Positions 15,250 through 23,762 are shown, numbered from the stretch's first letter. The stretch: DNA of 60,800 nt from an uncultured Oscillospiraceae bacterium (GCA_947632175.1 CANROC010000018.1:1-60800), one strand, 5' to 3'. The notes: generated by a model from the sequence alone, not told the origin. A program made the numbers and translations.

Positions 15250-16328
15250 TGTAGGTTTGTCAATGAAGTGTTACACAAAAAGGGAACGAAGAAAGCACGC
15301 GAATCGGCGGTTGCCAGTTAAGGGGACGCATGGGGAAGTGGTTGTAGGCTCTGTTCCAACGGGCAAGCTGAGTTTTGAAATCATCGAAAGAGTAGAACTT
15401 GTGGGCAGCATAGAAATCCTCGTTGTCCTTGCGGTGACTTCGCTCCACCTTGCCGTTGTGCCGGGGCGTGTACGGGCGGATGAGCTTGTGACGGATGCCC
15501 AACTCACTCAGTGCCGCCTCAAACAGCGTCTTTTTCTTTGAACACTGAGGGATGAGCCTGTTGGTGAACTCGGTGCCGTTGTCCGTCTGTACGCACTCGA
15601 TGGCATACGGGAACTTCTTCACACAATGCCTGATGAACACGGCGGAAGAGTATGTATTGTGTTCCTTGAATGCCTCAAGATAGCGAAAACGGCTGTATTC
15701 ATCAAGGAAAGTGTACTGGAAATAGCCGCCGCACTCTTTTGCCTCCTGTGCCGCCTCGCCCACAAGGCAGGAGGCAGGGACGAACTTCACGTCTATCTGC
15801 ACCCTCTGGCCGGGATGGTCCATCTGCTCATAGGGCTTGGGGACATACTTGGGGTTGGGCGGTTTCACGGCCATCTGGCCGCGCTTTCGCAGGAACCGGT
15901 ACAGGCCGGAGATAGACCGCTTGTACCCCTTTTGCCGCAGCTTGACCCAGAACACCACGAGGCCGGCGTTGGGGTTGCGGCGGCGCATGTTGTCTATGAG
16001 CCGGATTTCCTCGGGTCGGTGCTGGTTGGGGTGGCTGTGGGGACGGTGGGAGCGGTCCTCCAGGGAGGCCAGCGTGCCGTCATAGCGTTTCATCCAGCGG
16101 TAGATATATTGTCGGTTCGTCCTGTACCGGATCGCCGCTTTCGTTACGCCATGTTTCTGTGCATATGAAATTAATGCTTGCCTATACCGCGCTGTTTGTG
16201 TTATCTTATCCATAGCGAATAGGTCTACCCGCCTTTCGGTTTGGTCTCGGCAACTTTACCTTAACTCGGGTACTCCCTATTCGCTACCTTTTTTCTTGCT
16301 AACTGTTACACATCATTGTAAACCCTAC
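15250..16328 (-). mobile_element. insertion sequence, about 1.08 kb, inside the GNAT gene
   Basis: It has imperfect terminal inverted repeats of about 25 bp (left TGTAGGTTTGTCAATGAAGT, right complement TGTAGGGTTTACAATGATGT, both followed by a GTGTNACA-like end). It holds one transposase gene and is flanked by a 26-27 bp direct repeat of the target. The transposase is of the IS481/IS3-like DDE integrase type. A duplication this long is unusual for those families and recalls the IS1202 group. Confidence 0.88.
15260..16213 (-). CDS. DDE transposase (IS481-like integrase core)
   Basis: A 317-residue transposase. The N-terminal 60 residues form a helix-turn-helix (KHGVTKAAIRYRTNRQYIYRWMKR, given in part). 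The catalytic core has Asp in VQIDVKFV, Asp in CVQTDNGTEF and Glu in HNGKVERSHRKDNE, with the usual spacing of rve-fold enzymes. PRHNGKVERSH is characteristic of IS481-like proteins. The frame is intact. The stop is 10 bp from the element end, so the terminal repeat is partly coding. It reads opposite to the disrupted host gene. Confidence 0.93.
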   Translation of the reverse strand: MDKITQTARYRQALISYAQKHGVTKAAIRYRTNRQYIYRWMKRYDGTLASLEDRSHRPHSHPNQHRPEEIRLIDNMRRRNPNAGLVVFWVKLRQKGYKRSISGLYRFLRKRGQMAVKPPNPKYVPKPYEQMDHPGQRVQIDVKFVPASCLVGEAAQEAKECGGYFQYTFLDEYSRFRYLEAFKEHNTYSSAVFIRHCVKKFPYAIECVQTDNGTEFTNRLIPQCSKKKTLFEAALSELGIRHKLIRPYTPRHNGKVERSHRKDNEDFYAAHKFYSFDDFKTQLARWNRAYNHFPMRPLNWQPPIRVLSSFPFCVTLH

Positions 16329-16355
16329 ATATGATCGAGTCCGACATTGAGGACT
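16329..16355 (+). repeat. target-site duplication, right copy
   Basis: Identical to 15223-15249. It contains an in-frame ATG (16331-16333) of the interrupted gene right beside the element end. Confidence 0.85.
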
Positions 16356-16861
16356 ATGTGCGTTGGTTCACCACCGAAACCGAATGGTCAAAGTCCGACG
16401 CGCCATGGGAGCCTATCGAATCGGGCGAGGAAACCGAGCGCGCCTCTTGGCGTGAATACTATGAGTCCGTGAAAGCTCTTCCCGACGATGTTCGCCGCTG
16501 GAAGTTTGAGATCGAATGGAACGGCAGACACATTGGCTGGGTAAGCTCCTATCCCATTGACGAGAATTACGAATGGATTGGCGAGATCAAGGACGGTCAG
16601 ACCGTTTATCGTGCTGTTGGCATTGACATTTGCGAATCCGATGTTTGGGGTAAAGGTATCGGCACAAATGCTCTCCGTGCCTTTGTGAACTATTACTTTG
16701 AGAACGGCGTGGACGAGCTTTACACACAAACCTGGTCGGGTAACGTCCGTATGCTCCGCTGTGCCGAAAAGCTCGGCTTTGTGGAGTGCAACCGCAACAT
16801 CGGCACACGAGAGGTTGACGGGCAGAAATATGGTGGGCTAACTTTCATGATAAAAAAATGA
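16331..16861 (+). CDS. GNAT acetyltransferase, RimJ/RimL-like, N-terminally truncated by the insertion
   Basis: 176 residues remain from a RimJ/RimL-type N-acetyltransferase. The acetyl-CoA motif A is AVGIDICESDVWGKGIGTNAL and motif B is WSGNVRMLRCAEKLGFVE. The native N-terminus (MMKIEFDNIILRD) is separated by the insertion. Because the target duplication contains ATG, an almost complete frame begins at the element edge. There is no ribosome-binding site before it, so expression would need a promoter and initiation signal from the element. Low GC content compared with the neighbours suggests earlier acquisition of the gene. Confidence 0.8.
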   Translation: MIESDIEDYVRWFTTETEWSKSDAPWEPIESGEETERASWREYYESVKALPDDVRRWKFEIEWNGRHIGWVSSYPIDENYEWIGEIKDGQTVYRAVGIDICESDVWGKGIGTNALRAFVNYYFENGVDELYTQTWSGNVRMLRCAEKLGFVECNRNIGTREVDGQKYGGLTFMIKK

Positions 16862-17065
16862 TGACGCACAGATACTTTCACATTTGTCGAGACGTTGCAA
16901 GCCCCTTTAGAAACGAAATGGCGCACTTTTATACATAGGTCTGGCGACCATATATCGTGCGCTCGGAAAGCTCTCTCTGACGGCAGAAAGCCAACCTCTG
17001 AGAGGCTTCGTCGCTTCGTTCCGTCAAGTACACCGGTAGCTCCGGTAATGCTCCACAAGCTCAAA

Positions 17066-17100
17066 CCCCCCCGCCGTGAAAAATTCGCGGCGGGGGATTT
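17066..17100 (+). terminator. hairpin in the 16862-17174 gap
   Basis: CCCCCGCCG / CGGCGGGGG with an AT-rich loop, followed by ATTTTC. It is the only feature I see in this 313-bp gap apart from a weak TATGAT about 37 bp before the next gene. Confidence 0.5.
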
Positions 17101-17174
17101 TCTGCCCTTTTTCGGCAGCGTTTTCACGGGAAGCGTGGTATGATTTGGAAAATGCTGTATGGAGGCGATGGGTT

Positions 17175-17483
17175 ATGGAGATCGAGGCGCTTTTGGCCGG
17201 GGCGGGGCTGTCGGAGGGGGCGCGGAGGCAGGTGGAGCGGATCCGGGAGCCCCGGCTGCGGGCGCTGGCGGCGGTGGAGGCCGCGTACCGGGGGCTTTCG
17301 GAGGCGGACGCCGGGGCGTATGTGGACGAGGTGCTGGCCGCCACCTTGCCGGAGAACGCCCGCCGGGTGGTCACGGCTGTGGCGGGGGCGGTGGAGAAGT
17401 ACCGGGCCATCGGCGGCGAGGCCCAGCTTTTCCGGGAGGACGCGGACAACGGCGTGAAGCTGACGGTGCGTCTTTCCCGGTGA
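17175..17483 (+). CDS. small protein of unknown function
   Basis: A 102-residue soluble, helical, acidic protein (MEIEALLAGAGLSEGARRQV ... AIGGEAQLFREDADNGVKLTVRLSR) I do not recognise. GGAGGCGAT lies 6 nt before the ATG, which supports it being real. It is convergent with the alanine symporter gene and overlaps its 3' end by 113 bp, so one of the two frames has an abnormal end. Confidence 0.55.
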   Translation: MEIEALLAGAGLSEGARRQVERIREPRLRALAAVEAAYRGLSEADAGAYVDEVLAATLPENARRVVTAVAGAVEKYRAIGGEAQLFREDADNGVKLTVRLSR

Positions 17484-18789
17484 GCCGCCGAAGCTCCGGC
17501 GTCAGGAGGACCAGGGAGACGAGGTTCGGCAGCATCATGAGCACGTTGAGGCTGTCGCCCAACGCCACCACCGCCGGGAGGCTCACAAAGGCGGAGACGA
17601 AGGTCACCGCCGGGTAGACGAGCCGGTAGACCTCCCCGCCCCGCTCCCCGGCCAGGAATTGGGCGCACCGCTCCCCGTAAAGGGACCAGCCCACGATGCT
17701 GGAGAAGGCGAAGAGCGCCATGGCCAACGCCATGAAAATTTCCGCCGTCCGAAAGCCGAACACCGTCGCCAGCGCGCCGGTACACAGCGCCGCCCCGGCG
17801 GGGACGCCTTGTGGGATAGGGACGCCGGAGGTCAGGACCATGAGGCCCGTCAAGGTGCAGATGACGCCGGTATCCACGAAGACCTCGAAGATGCCCATGA
17901 GGGCATACCCCGCCGGGTCCTCCGCCTCGGCGGAGGCGTGGGCGATGGGGGACGAGCCCAGGCCCGCCTCGTTGGAGACAAGCCCCCGCCGGACCCCCCA
18001 GCGCATAGCCTCCGACACCCCTGCGCCTATGCTCCCACCTATGGCCGGACCCCATCCGAGGGCCCCCCGAAGGATGTCCGACAGGGCTCCGGGCAGGGCA
18101 TTCAAATGCGTCAGGATCACCGCCAGCGCCCCCAGGACGTACATCCCCGCCATGAAGGGCACCAGCAGCGCCGCCGCCCTCCCCCGGCCCTTGGCCCCGC
18201 CCCGGCAGGTGACGGCCACGGCAACGGCCATGCCCAGCGCCAGGGGCAGGAGGGTCTTGGAGCTTTGGAACGACCCGAGGGAGACAATGCCGGCCATCTG
18301 GGTCATGTTCCCCACGCCCAGGCCCGCCAGGACCCCGGCGGCGCTGAACACCACGGCCAGCGGGAGGAATTTCGGCCCCAGGCCGTTTTTCACGGTGTAC
18401 ATGGGCCCGCCCACGTACTCCCCGCCGCGTTTTTCGCGGAACCGGAGGGCCAGGGCGATCTCACAGTATTTGAGCCCCATGCCCACGGCCATGGAGACCC
18501 ACATCCAAAAAAGCGCGCCGGGGCCGCCCATGGAGAGGGCGATGGCCACGCCGGCGATGTTCCCGGTACCCACGGTGCCGGCCAGAGCCGTGCAGACCGC
18601 CTCAAAGGCGCTGGTCCCCGCCCCCTCGCCCCGTCGGAAAAGCCGCCCGAGGCACGCGCGCATAGCCGGGAGGAACCGACGCACCTGAATAAACCCGGTG
18701 TTGGCCGAAAGCCACACCCCCACCCCCACCAGCGCCGCCGCCGTAGGCCACCCCCACGCCGCCGCCTGGAGAGCTTCCAGAAAAGCCAT
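17371..18789 (-). CDS. sodium:alanine symporter (AGCS family)
   Basis: A 472-residue transporter with about ten to eleven membrane segments. It carries the family stretches GTVGTGNIAGVAIA, GGPGALFWMWVSM, GGPMYTVKNGL, and RGLVSNEAGLGSSPIAHASAE. It imports alanine or glycine with Na+. The start gives the usual N-terminus. The last 35 or so residues are Pro/Arg-rich, unlike the family, and lie inside the convergent 17175-17483 gene. The native stop seems to have been lost and the frame runs on. Confidence 0.92.
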   Translation of the reverse strand: MAFLEALQAAAWGWPTAAALVGVGVWLSANTGFIQVRRFLPAMRACLGRLFRRGEGAGTSAFEAVCTALAGTVGTGNIAGVAIALSMGGPGALFWMWVSMAVGMGLKYCEIALALRFREKRGGEYVGGPMYTVKNGLGPKFLPLAVVFSAAGVLAGLGVGNMTQMAGIVSLGSFQSSKTLLPLALGMAVAVAVTCRGGAKGRGRAAALLVPFMAGMYVLGALAVILTHLNALPGALSDILRGALGWGPAIGGSIGAGVSEAMRWGVRRGLVSNEAGLGSSPIAHASAEAEDPAGYALMGIFEVFVDTGVICTLTGLMVLTSGVPIPQGVPAGAALCTGALATVFGFRTAEIFMALAMALFAFSSIVGWSLYGERCAQFLAGERGGEVYRLVYPAVTFVSAFVSLPAVVALGDSLNVLMMLPNLVSLVLLTPELRRLTGKDAPSASRRCPRPPGKAGPRRRWPGTSPPPPPQP

Positions 18790-18838
18790 AGCATCACCGG
18801 ATAAGCGTATGCCGGAAAGGGGGCGGGGATGACTGGGG

Positions 18839-19655
18839 GAAGAGTTTGGGGGAAACGGTCTGTCATCCCACGCTCGCTGCCCCCCTGCCCCCCTCCTACG
18901 AGGAGGGGGCGAAAAAGGTTGCGGCTTCGCCGCAGATTTTGATTTTCCCGCGCGGCGGGGACGGGGGATACGGGCGGGTTTGGAACCCGCCCCTACCATT
19001 TTTGGGATGCGTATCCATTCACGCCGTAGGGGTCGCCGTCATCTCCGGCCCGCGTTGCGATGATTTCCGGCGTCGGTTGAATGGAACAACTTCCCAAATC
19101 CCCCGTAGGGGCGGACCCATGTGTCCGCCCGTGGCACGTGGCGGGATGGGAATGGTTCCGATAAAACGGTACATGTCGGTCAACCGGGGAAAAGGGCCGC
19201 CGCGGGCGGCGGCCCGTACGGCGGTGGTCGGAACGGGTCGATAGACGCAACGCGGGCCGCCAGGAGTGGCGGCCCCTACAAGGTACGTTGTCGGAACGGT
19301 TCCGATAAATTGCATCGCCCCCCGTCTCGGAGCCCCCTCCTCGTAGGAGGGGGGCAGGGGGGCAGCGAACGTTGGATGACAGAGCGGTTTCGGTAAAATG
19401 GAAAATGGCCATTATTGGGAGGTGTGGGCCGCTGTGGGCAGCGGCCCGTACGGCGTTGTTCGAATTGTGTCAATAAACGGGGGGCGGGTCGCCGGGGACG
19501 GCGGCCCGTACGGCGGATTTCGCAGGCCGGTGGCGCGGCGGCGGGGGCGGGCGGGCGGGGGATATAAAGAATGCGGCGCAAGCCGCAAACCTTTTTCCCG
19601 CCGCCGCGCGGACCCTTCCGGCGCTTCGCGCCACCTCCCCCAGGGGGGAGGTTAA
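18839..19655. repeat. intergenic hairpin-repeat array R3
   Basis: Order on the plus strand: CCCCTCCT/AGGAGGGG module, a GCGGGTTT/AACCCGC copy, GTAGGGGTCGCC class, GGGCGGAC-CCATGT-GTCCGCCC, GGGCCGCC-GCGGGC-GGCGGCCC (reverse), GGGCCGCC-AGGAGT-GGCGGCCC (reverse), AGCCCCCTCCT module, GGGCCGCT-GTGGGC-AGCGGCCC, GGGTCGCC-type (reverse), and one copy of the GCGGCGGGGGCGGGCGGG...GCCACCTCCCCC module. It separates the symporter gene from small RNA copy 2. No gene seen. Confidence 0.85.
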
Positions 19656-19683
19656 AATTAATTTTGCTTTACTTAAAAAATAC

Positions 19684-19712
19684 TTGACAAATTACTCATT
19701 TTGTGGTATAAT
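19684..19712 (+). promoter_or_regulatory. SigA promoter of candidate small RNA, copy 2
   Basis: TTGACA (19684-19689), 17 bp, TATAAT (19707-19712), extended -10 GTGGTATAAT. The spacer and flanks resemble copy 1 at 5143. Confidence 0.85.
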
Positions 19713-19718
19713 ACGCAC

Positions 19719-19885
19719 ATCAGAAGAAAGCGGACAAAACTCTCTGTCGAGCATTTTTTCTGGCGGCATGTACGTCGGAAAAAATTCCTTTTGTTTTGCG
19801 GAGTGGGAAGCGTTGCGAGTGCGCGGAGCAAAACGGCAGAAAAAGATTTTGGAAATGTCTGCGGACATTTCCAAAATCTTTTTCG
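19719..19885 (+). ncRNA. candidate structured small RNA, copy 2
   Basis: Same layout as copy 1: the hairpin ATTTTTTCTG / CGGAAAAAAT with the identical GCGGCATGTACGT loop, the GTTTTGC / GCAAAAC stem, and a 3' stem of about 20 bp (19840-19883) ending in CTTTTT. Against copy 1 the 3' stem shows G-C to A-T and C-G to T-A replacements on both arms and one C-G to T-G wobble, which is what selection on pairing would give. The middle (about 19735-19745) and the tip of hairpin 2 are variable. Confidence 0.6.
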
Positions 19886-19906
19886 CCAGGGGCGTTCCCC
19901 TTGGCA

Positions 19907-19930
19907 TTTGAAGCCCGTCAGGGCTTCAAA
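19907..19930 (-). terminator. terminator of the coaD operon
   Basis: TTTGAAGCCC, GTCA loop, GGGCTTCAAA: a perfect 10-bp stem 11 bp after the last stop codon of the minus-strand operon. Confidence 0.65.
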
Positions 19931-19940
19931 GCCGGTTGTG

Positions 19941-20447
19941 TTACATTTCTACGTCCACGCTGCTGGCCTGGTCCTTTTGGGGCATGGCGGCGGCGGAGGC
20001 GGTGCGGAAGCGGGAGCGGGAGTCGCGGACCTCGGTGAGGGCCTCGGTGATGGCCTCCTCGGTGCGGCGGAGGGCGTCGTCGGCGTAGTCGTTGGCCACG
20101 CGGCGAAGCTCGGCGGATTTCTGCTCGGCGGCGGCGACGATCTCGGTGGCGCGCTGGCGGGCGGCGCGGACGATCTCCTCCTGGTCCACCATCTGGCGGG
20201 CCTTCTGCTCCGCCACGCGGCGCAGGGACTCGGCCTCGCGCTTGGCGTTGTTCACATACTCCGCCCTGGCCGCCACAAGACGCCGGGCCTCGGCAAGCTC
20301 GCCGGGGAGCTGGGCCTTGATCTCGTCCAGCAGGTCCAGGACCTTGTTGCGTTCGATGACGCACTTCTCCGCCCCCAGAGGCAGGCCCCAGGCGTCCGTG
20401 ATCATATTGTAGAGCATGTCCAACAGTTCCTGAACATCGTTACCCAT
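19941..20447 (-). CDS. coiled-coil protein, ATP synthase b-subunit-like
   Basis: A 168-residue protein, nearly all of it one long charged coiled coil (residues about 45-135, rich in Ala, Glu, Arg). The N-terminus MGNDVQELLDMLYNMITDAWGLP is followed by ERNKVLDLLDEIKAQLP, a pattern of DivIVA/SepIVA-like proteins often annotated as ATPase in Clostridia. There is no membrane segment. It is the last gene after coaD. A cell-envelope scaffolding role is only a guess. Confidence 0.65.
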   Translation of the reverse strand: MGNDVQELLDMLYNMITDAWGLPLGAEKCVIERNKVLDLLDEIKAQLPGELAEARRLVAARAEYVNNAKREAESLRRVAEQKARQMVDQEEIVRAARQRATEIVAAAEQKSAELRRVANDYADDALRRTEEAITEALTEVRDSRSRFRTASAAAMPQKDQASSVDVEM

Positions 20448-20469
20448 ACGTAAGTACCTCTTTCTTCAT

Positions 20470-20949
20470 TTATTTTGTGAGCTTATCCAGGACGTCCCGG
20501 GCAATCTCCCGGGGGACGACCTTGGAGATATCCGCGTTGTACATAGCCATCTCCCGGGCGATGGTGGAGGAGAGGTATGTATACTTCTCGTCCGCCGTCA
20601 AAAAGACCGTCTCGATCTCCGGGGCCAGCTTTTTGTTGAGGAGGGCGATCTGGAACTCCATCTCGAAGTCCGACACGGCCCGCAGGCCCTTGATGATGAA
20701 CGTGGCCCCCTGGGCTCTGGCGAAGTCCACCAGAAGGCCGTCAAAGGAGGCGGCCTCCACGTTGCCGTACTTGCCGATGACCCGGCGGACGAAGTCCGTC
20801 CGCTCCTCCATGGAGAAGTGGGGGCGCTTGGAGGAATTCACCGCCACGCAGACGATGACCTTGTCGAAAAGGCGGGAGGCCCTTTTGATGATGTTCAGGT
20901 GCCCCAGGGTGATGGGGTCGAAGGAGCCGGGGTAGACGGCGATCTTCAT
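20470..20949 (-). CDS. coaD: phosphopantetheine adenylyltransferase
   Basis: A 159-residue enzyme adenylating 4'-phosphopantetheine to dephospho-CoA in coenzyme A synthesis. The nucleotidyltransferase motif is GSFDPITLGH (HxGH-type, residues 8-17), with KGLRAVSDFE and the C-terminal TYLSSTIARE substrate segment. The length is normal. It overlaps rsmD by 4 bp, the common rsmD-coaD arrangement. The start has GGAGG upstream. Confidence 0.96.
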   Translation of the reverse strand: MKIAVYPGSFDPITLGHLNIIKRASRLFDKVIVCVAVNSSKRPHFSMEERTDFVRRVIGKYGNVEAASFDGLLVDFARAQGATFIIKGLRAVSDFEMEFQIALLNKKLAPEIETVFLTADEKYTYLSSTIAREMAMYNADISKVVPREIARDVLDKLTK

Positions 20950-21491
20950 AGGTCGTTCCTCCCGTAAACGGTGAGCTTTACCCGGCCGTAAAGGTACTCC
21001 CGGCGGGTATAGCGGTCCCCCGGCAGCTCCGGCAGGGTCCGGGTCCTGTCGCTTTCACACATAATTATACCATTTTTATTGAGAATGTCAAACCTCTCCA
21101 CGAGATTCAGGGCGGTTTCCAGAAATTTCTCGGCGTAGGGCGGGTCCATGAAGATGAGGTCGAAGCCCCGGGCCCCCTCCAGATACGTGAGGGAGTCGCT
21201 TTTGACCACCGTTGCCCGGTCCTCCAGGCCCGTGGCGCGCAGATTCTCCCGGACGAGCTTTAAGCTCTCCGGCGAGCGGTCCACGAAGACGCAGGAGGCG
21301 GCCCCGCGGCTCAGCGCCTCGATGCCCAGCTGGCCCGTGCCGGCGAAGAGGTCCAGGACCCGGGCGTTCTCCAGCCGGAACTGGAGGATGTTGAACATGG
21401 CCTCCTTCACCTTGTCCGTGGTGGGGCGGACGTCCATATTGGCCGGCTCCCGCAGCTTGCGGCCCCGGGCCGTGCCGGTGATGACTCTCAC
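20946..21491 (-). CDS. rsmD: 16S rRNA (guanine-966-N2)-methyltransferase
   Basis: A 181-residue SAM-dependent methyltransferase. Motif I is VLDLFAGTGQLGIEALSRGA and the catalytic motif IV is FMDPPYA, both in the order typical of RsmD, with the N-terminal ITGTARGRKL. The start is GTG with GGAGG 5 nt upstream. It overlaps uvrC by 4 bp (GTGA) and coaD by 4 bp. Confidence 0.94.
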   Translation of the reverse strand: MRVITGTARGRKLREPANMDVRPTTDKVKEAMFNILQFRLENARVLDLFAGTGQLGIEALSRGAASCVFVDRSPESLKLVRENLRATGLEDRATVVKSDSLTYLEGARGFDLIFMDPPYAEKFLETALNLVERFDILNKNGIIMCESDRTRTLPELPGDRYTRREYLYGRVKLTVYGRNDL

Positions 21492-23329
21492 GGTTCCTCC
21501 TCCTTTTCCCGCTTGTGGAAGTGCTCATAGACGGCTTTGGCGGCGTTTTGGGGGACCACGGCGGACAGGTCCTCAAGGCTCGCCGCCTCGATGGCCTTGA
21601 GGCTCTTGAATTTCCTGAGAAGCTCCGCCTTGCGCTTCTCCCCCACGCCGGGGATACCGTCGAGGCCGGATTTTTTCACGCGCCTGGAGCGCAGGGACCG
21701 GTGGTACTCGATGGCGAAGCGGTGGGTCTCCTCCTGGATGTTCCCGATGAAGGCGAAGGCCGCCGGGTTTGCCTGGATGGAGATCTCCCGCCCCTCGGGG
21801 GTCACCAGGGCGCGGGTGCGGTGGCGGTCGTCCTTCACCATGCCGAAGATGGGCACGGTGACGCCTAAACTGTCCAGCGTCTCCCTGGCCACGGTGGCGT
21901 GCCTGTCCCCGCCGTCGATGAGGAGGAGGTCCGGGAGGGCGGAAAAGCCCGGGTCCCCGGCGACGTACCGGGCGAAGCGGCGGCCCACGGCCTCCCGCAT
22001 GGAGCCGTAGTCGTCCTGGCCCTCCACGGTCTTCATCTTGAATTTCTTATAGTCGCTCTTTTTAGGCTTTCCGCCCACGAAAACCACCATGGAGGCCACC
22101 ACGTCGTCCGCGCCGGTGTTGGAGATGTCGAAGCTCTCCACACGCTCCGGCGGGGCCGCAAGGCCCAGGGCCTCCCCCAGCCACTGGGCGGTCTTGGATA
22201 CCCGCTCCGTGGCGGTGGTGTTGCGCTCGACTTCCTCCCGGGCGTTGTCGGCGGCGGCGGTGAGAAATTCCCGGTACATCCCCCGCTGGGGGACGGTGAC
22301 GGCCACGGCGTGGCCGGCCTTCTCGGTGAGAAATTGCTGGAGCTCCTCCATGTCCTCCGTCTCCGCCGGGAGGAGCACACGGGAGGGGATGAGGTCCGCG
22401 TCGCCGTAATACTGGCGCACCAGGAGGGACAGGCTCTCGGAAAGCTCCCCCAGGGGGTCGTCAAAGAGCTCGCAGTCCTTGGCCAGGAGCTGGCCCTGGA
22501 CGTAGTGGAGGACGGCGAAAGCGGACTTGACCTGGCCGGAGAAGACGCCCAGGGCGTCGGTGTCCGAGGCGCCCTTGTTGAGCACCGTCTGGCGCGTCTC
22601 CAAAAGGGCCAGGGCCTTCACGGTGTCCCGCAGACGTGCCGCCTCCTCGAAGCGCAGATCCTCGGCGGCGGCGTTCATGCGCTCCGTGAGCCGGGCCGTC
22701 AGCTCCCGGCCGCGGCCCTTGAGGACCATGACGGCCTCGTCCACACGGGCGCGGTACTCCTCCTCGGTGAGCACGCCCCGGCACCAGGCGTCGCAGACGC
22801 CCATGTGGTGGTTGAGGCAGGGCCTCTCCCGCCCCAGGTCCCGGGGGAAGCGTTTGGAGCAGGTGGGGAGCTTGAGGGCCTTCAAAAGCATCTCCAGCGC
22901 GGCCTTGGTATTGCCTCTTGAGCCGAAGGGGCCGAAATACTCCGCCCCGTCCTTGGCGCGCCGGGAGGCGATGGAGAAGCGGGGATACCGGGACTTCACG
23001 TCCAGGCGCACAAAGGGGTAGCCCTTGTCGTCCTTTAGGAGGATGTTGTACTTGGGCGTGTGGTGCTTGATGAGGGAGTTTTCCAAAACCAGCGCCTCGA
23101 ACTCGGACTTGGCGATGATGACCTCGAAGGTGTCGATGTTGGCGATCATGGCCTCGGTCTTGGCGTTGTGGGAGCCGTGGAAGTAGGAGCTGACCCGGTT
23201 TTTGAGGGCCTTGGCCTTCCCCACGTAGATGACCGTGCCGTCCTTGGCGCGCATGATGTAGCAGCCGGGCTTTAAGGGGAGCGCCGCGGCCTTCTCGCGC
23301 AGCTCCGGAAGCTTTGGATTCAGTTCCAC
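21488..23329 (-). CDS. uvrC: excinuclease ABC subunit C
   Basis: A 613-residue nuclease that makes both incisions in nucleotide excision repair with UvrA and UvrB. Domains in order: GIY-YIG nuclease (residues about 14-95, GCYIMRAKDGTVIYVGKA), Cys-rich part (CLNHHMGVCDAWC), UVR motif (about 205-240), RNase H-like endonuclease (ESFDISNTGADDVVASMVVF, LLLIDGGDRH), and a C-terminal helix-hairpin-helix (LDGIPGVGEKRKAELL). The start is GTG after GGAGGG. It overlaps rsmD. Confidence 0.96.
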   Translation of the reverse strand: MELNPKLPELREKAAALPLKPGCYIMRAKDGTVIYVGKAKALKNRVSSYFHGSHNAKTEAMIANIDTFEVIIAKSEFEALVLENSLIKHHTPKYNILLKDDKGYPFVRLDVKSRYPRFSIASRRAKDGAEYFGPFGSRGNTKAALEMLLKALKLPTCSKRFPRDLGRERPCLNHHMGVCDAWCRGVLTEEEYRARVDEAVMVLKGRGRELTARLTERMNAAAEDLRFEEAARLRDTVKALALLETRQTVLNKGASDTDALGVFSGQVKSAFAVLHYVQGQLLAKDCELFDDPLGELSESLSLLVRQYYGDADLIPSRVLLPAETEDMEELQQFLTEKAGHAVAVTVPQRGMYREFLTAAADNAREEVERNTTATERVSKTAQWLGEALGLAAPPERVESFDISNTGADDVVASMVVFVGGKPKKSDYKKFKMKTVEGQDDYGSMREAVGRRFARYVAGDPGFSALPDLLLIDGGDRHATVARETLDSLGVTVPIFGMVKDDRHRTRALVTPEGREISIQANPAAFAFIGNIQEETHRFAIEYHRSLRSRRVKKSGLDGIPGVGEKRKAELLRKFKSLKAIEAASLEDLSAVVPQNAAKAVYEHFHKREKEEEP

Positions 23330-23389
23330 CGGCGGCCCTCCTTTCCACGTTCAGTGTTTTCCCACACAGGCACAGGTATAGCAAAGCGA

Positions 23390-23415
23390 CCTGTTTCAGG
23401 TTCTCATGAAACAGG
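23390..23415 (-). terminator. hairpin between HPr-like gene and uvrC
   Basis: CCTGTTTCA / TGAAACAGG with an 8-nt loop, 22 bp past the HPr-like stop codon. There is no strong T-run, so it may attenuate rather than terminate. Confidence 0.5.
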
Positions 23416-23437
23416 CCGTTTTATGCTTGATTGTAAA

Positions 23438-23701
23438 TTACTCGGCAAAATCCCGGGAGATGAGCTCGCACAGGGTCTCCACGGCGCGTTCCTCGTCCTC
23501 GCCGTCGGCGACGATGGACACGGTCATGCCCTTGATGACGCCCAGGGAAAGGACGCCCAGAAGGCTCTTGGCGTTGACGCGGCGGTCACCCTTCTCGATC
23601 CAGACCTGGCACTTAAATTCGTTGGCCTTCTGGGTAAAGAACGTTGCGGGACGAGCGCGAAGGCCGACCTGGTTTTTGACCTCTACTGTCTTAACAAACA
23701 T
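23438..23701 (-). CDS. HPr/Crh-like protein without the active-site histidine
   Basis: 87 residues with the HPr fold signature along the whole length. The phosphorylation site normally read as His15 in GxHARPA is Arg15 here (GLRARPAT), so it cannot pass phosphate from enzyme I to PTS sugar permeases. Ser46 is present in NAKSLLGVLSLGV, the site used by HPr kinase. This is the pattern of Crh, in which Gln replaces His15 and the protein acts only in carbon catabolite control with CcpA. It has its own promoter and a hairpin behind it. No PTS gene is nearby. Confidence 0.88.
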   Translation of the reverse strand: MFVKTVEVKNQVGLRARPATFFTQKANEFKCQVWIEKGDRRVNAKSLLGVLSLGVIKGMTVSIVADGEDEERAVETLCELISRDFAE

Positions 23702-23762
23702 GGATGCCCCTCCTTAATTTCGCGCGGCTTGACCACGCGGCTCCATCAACATTGCTGACCAC

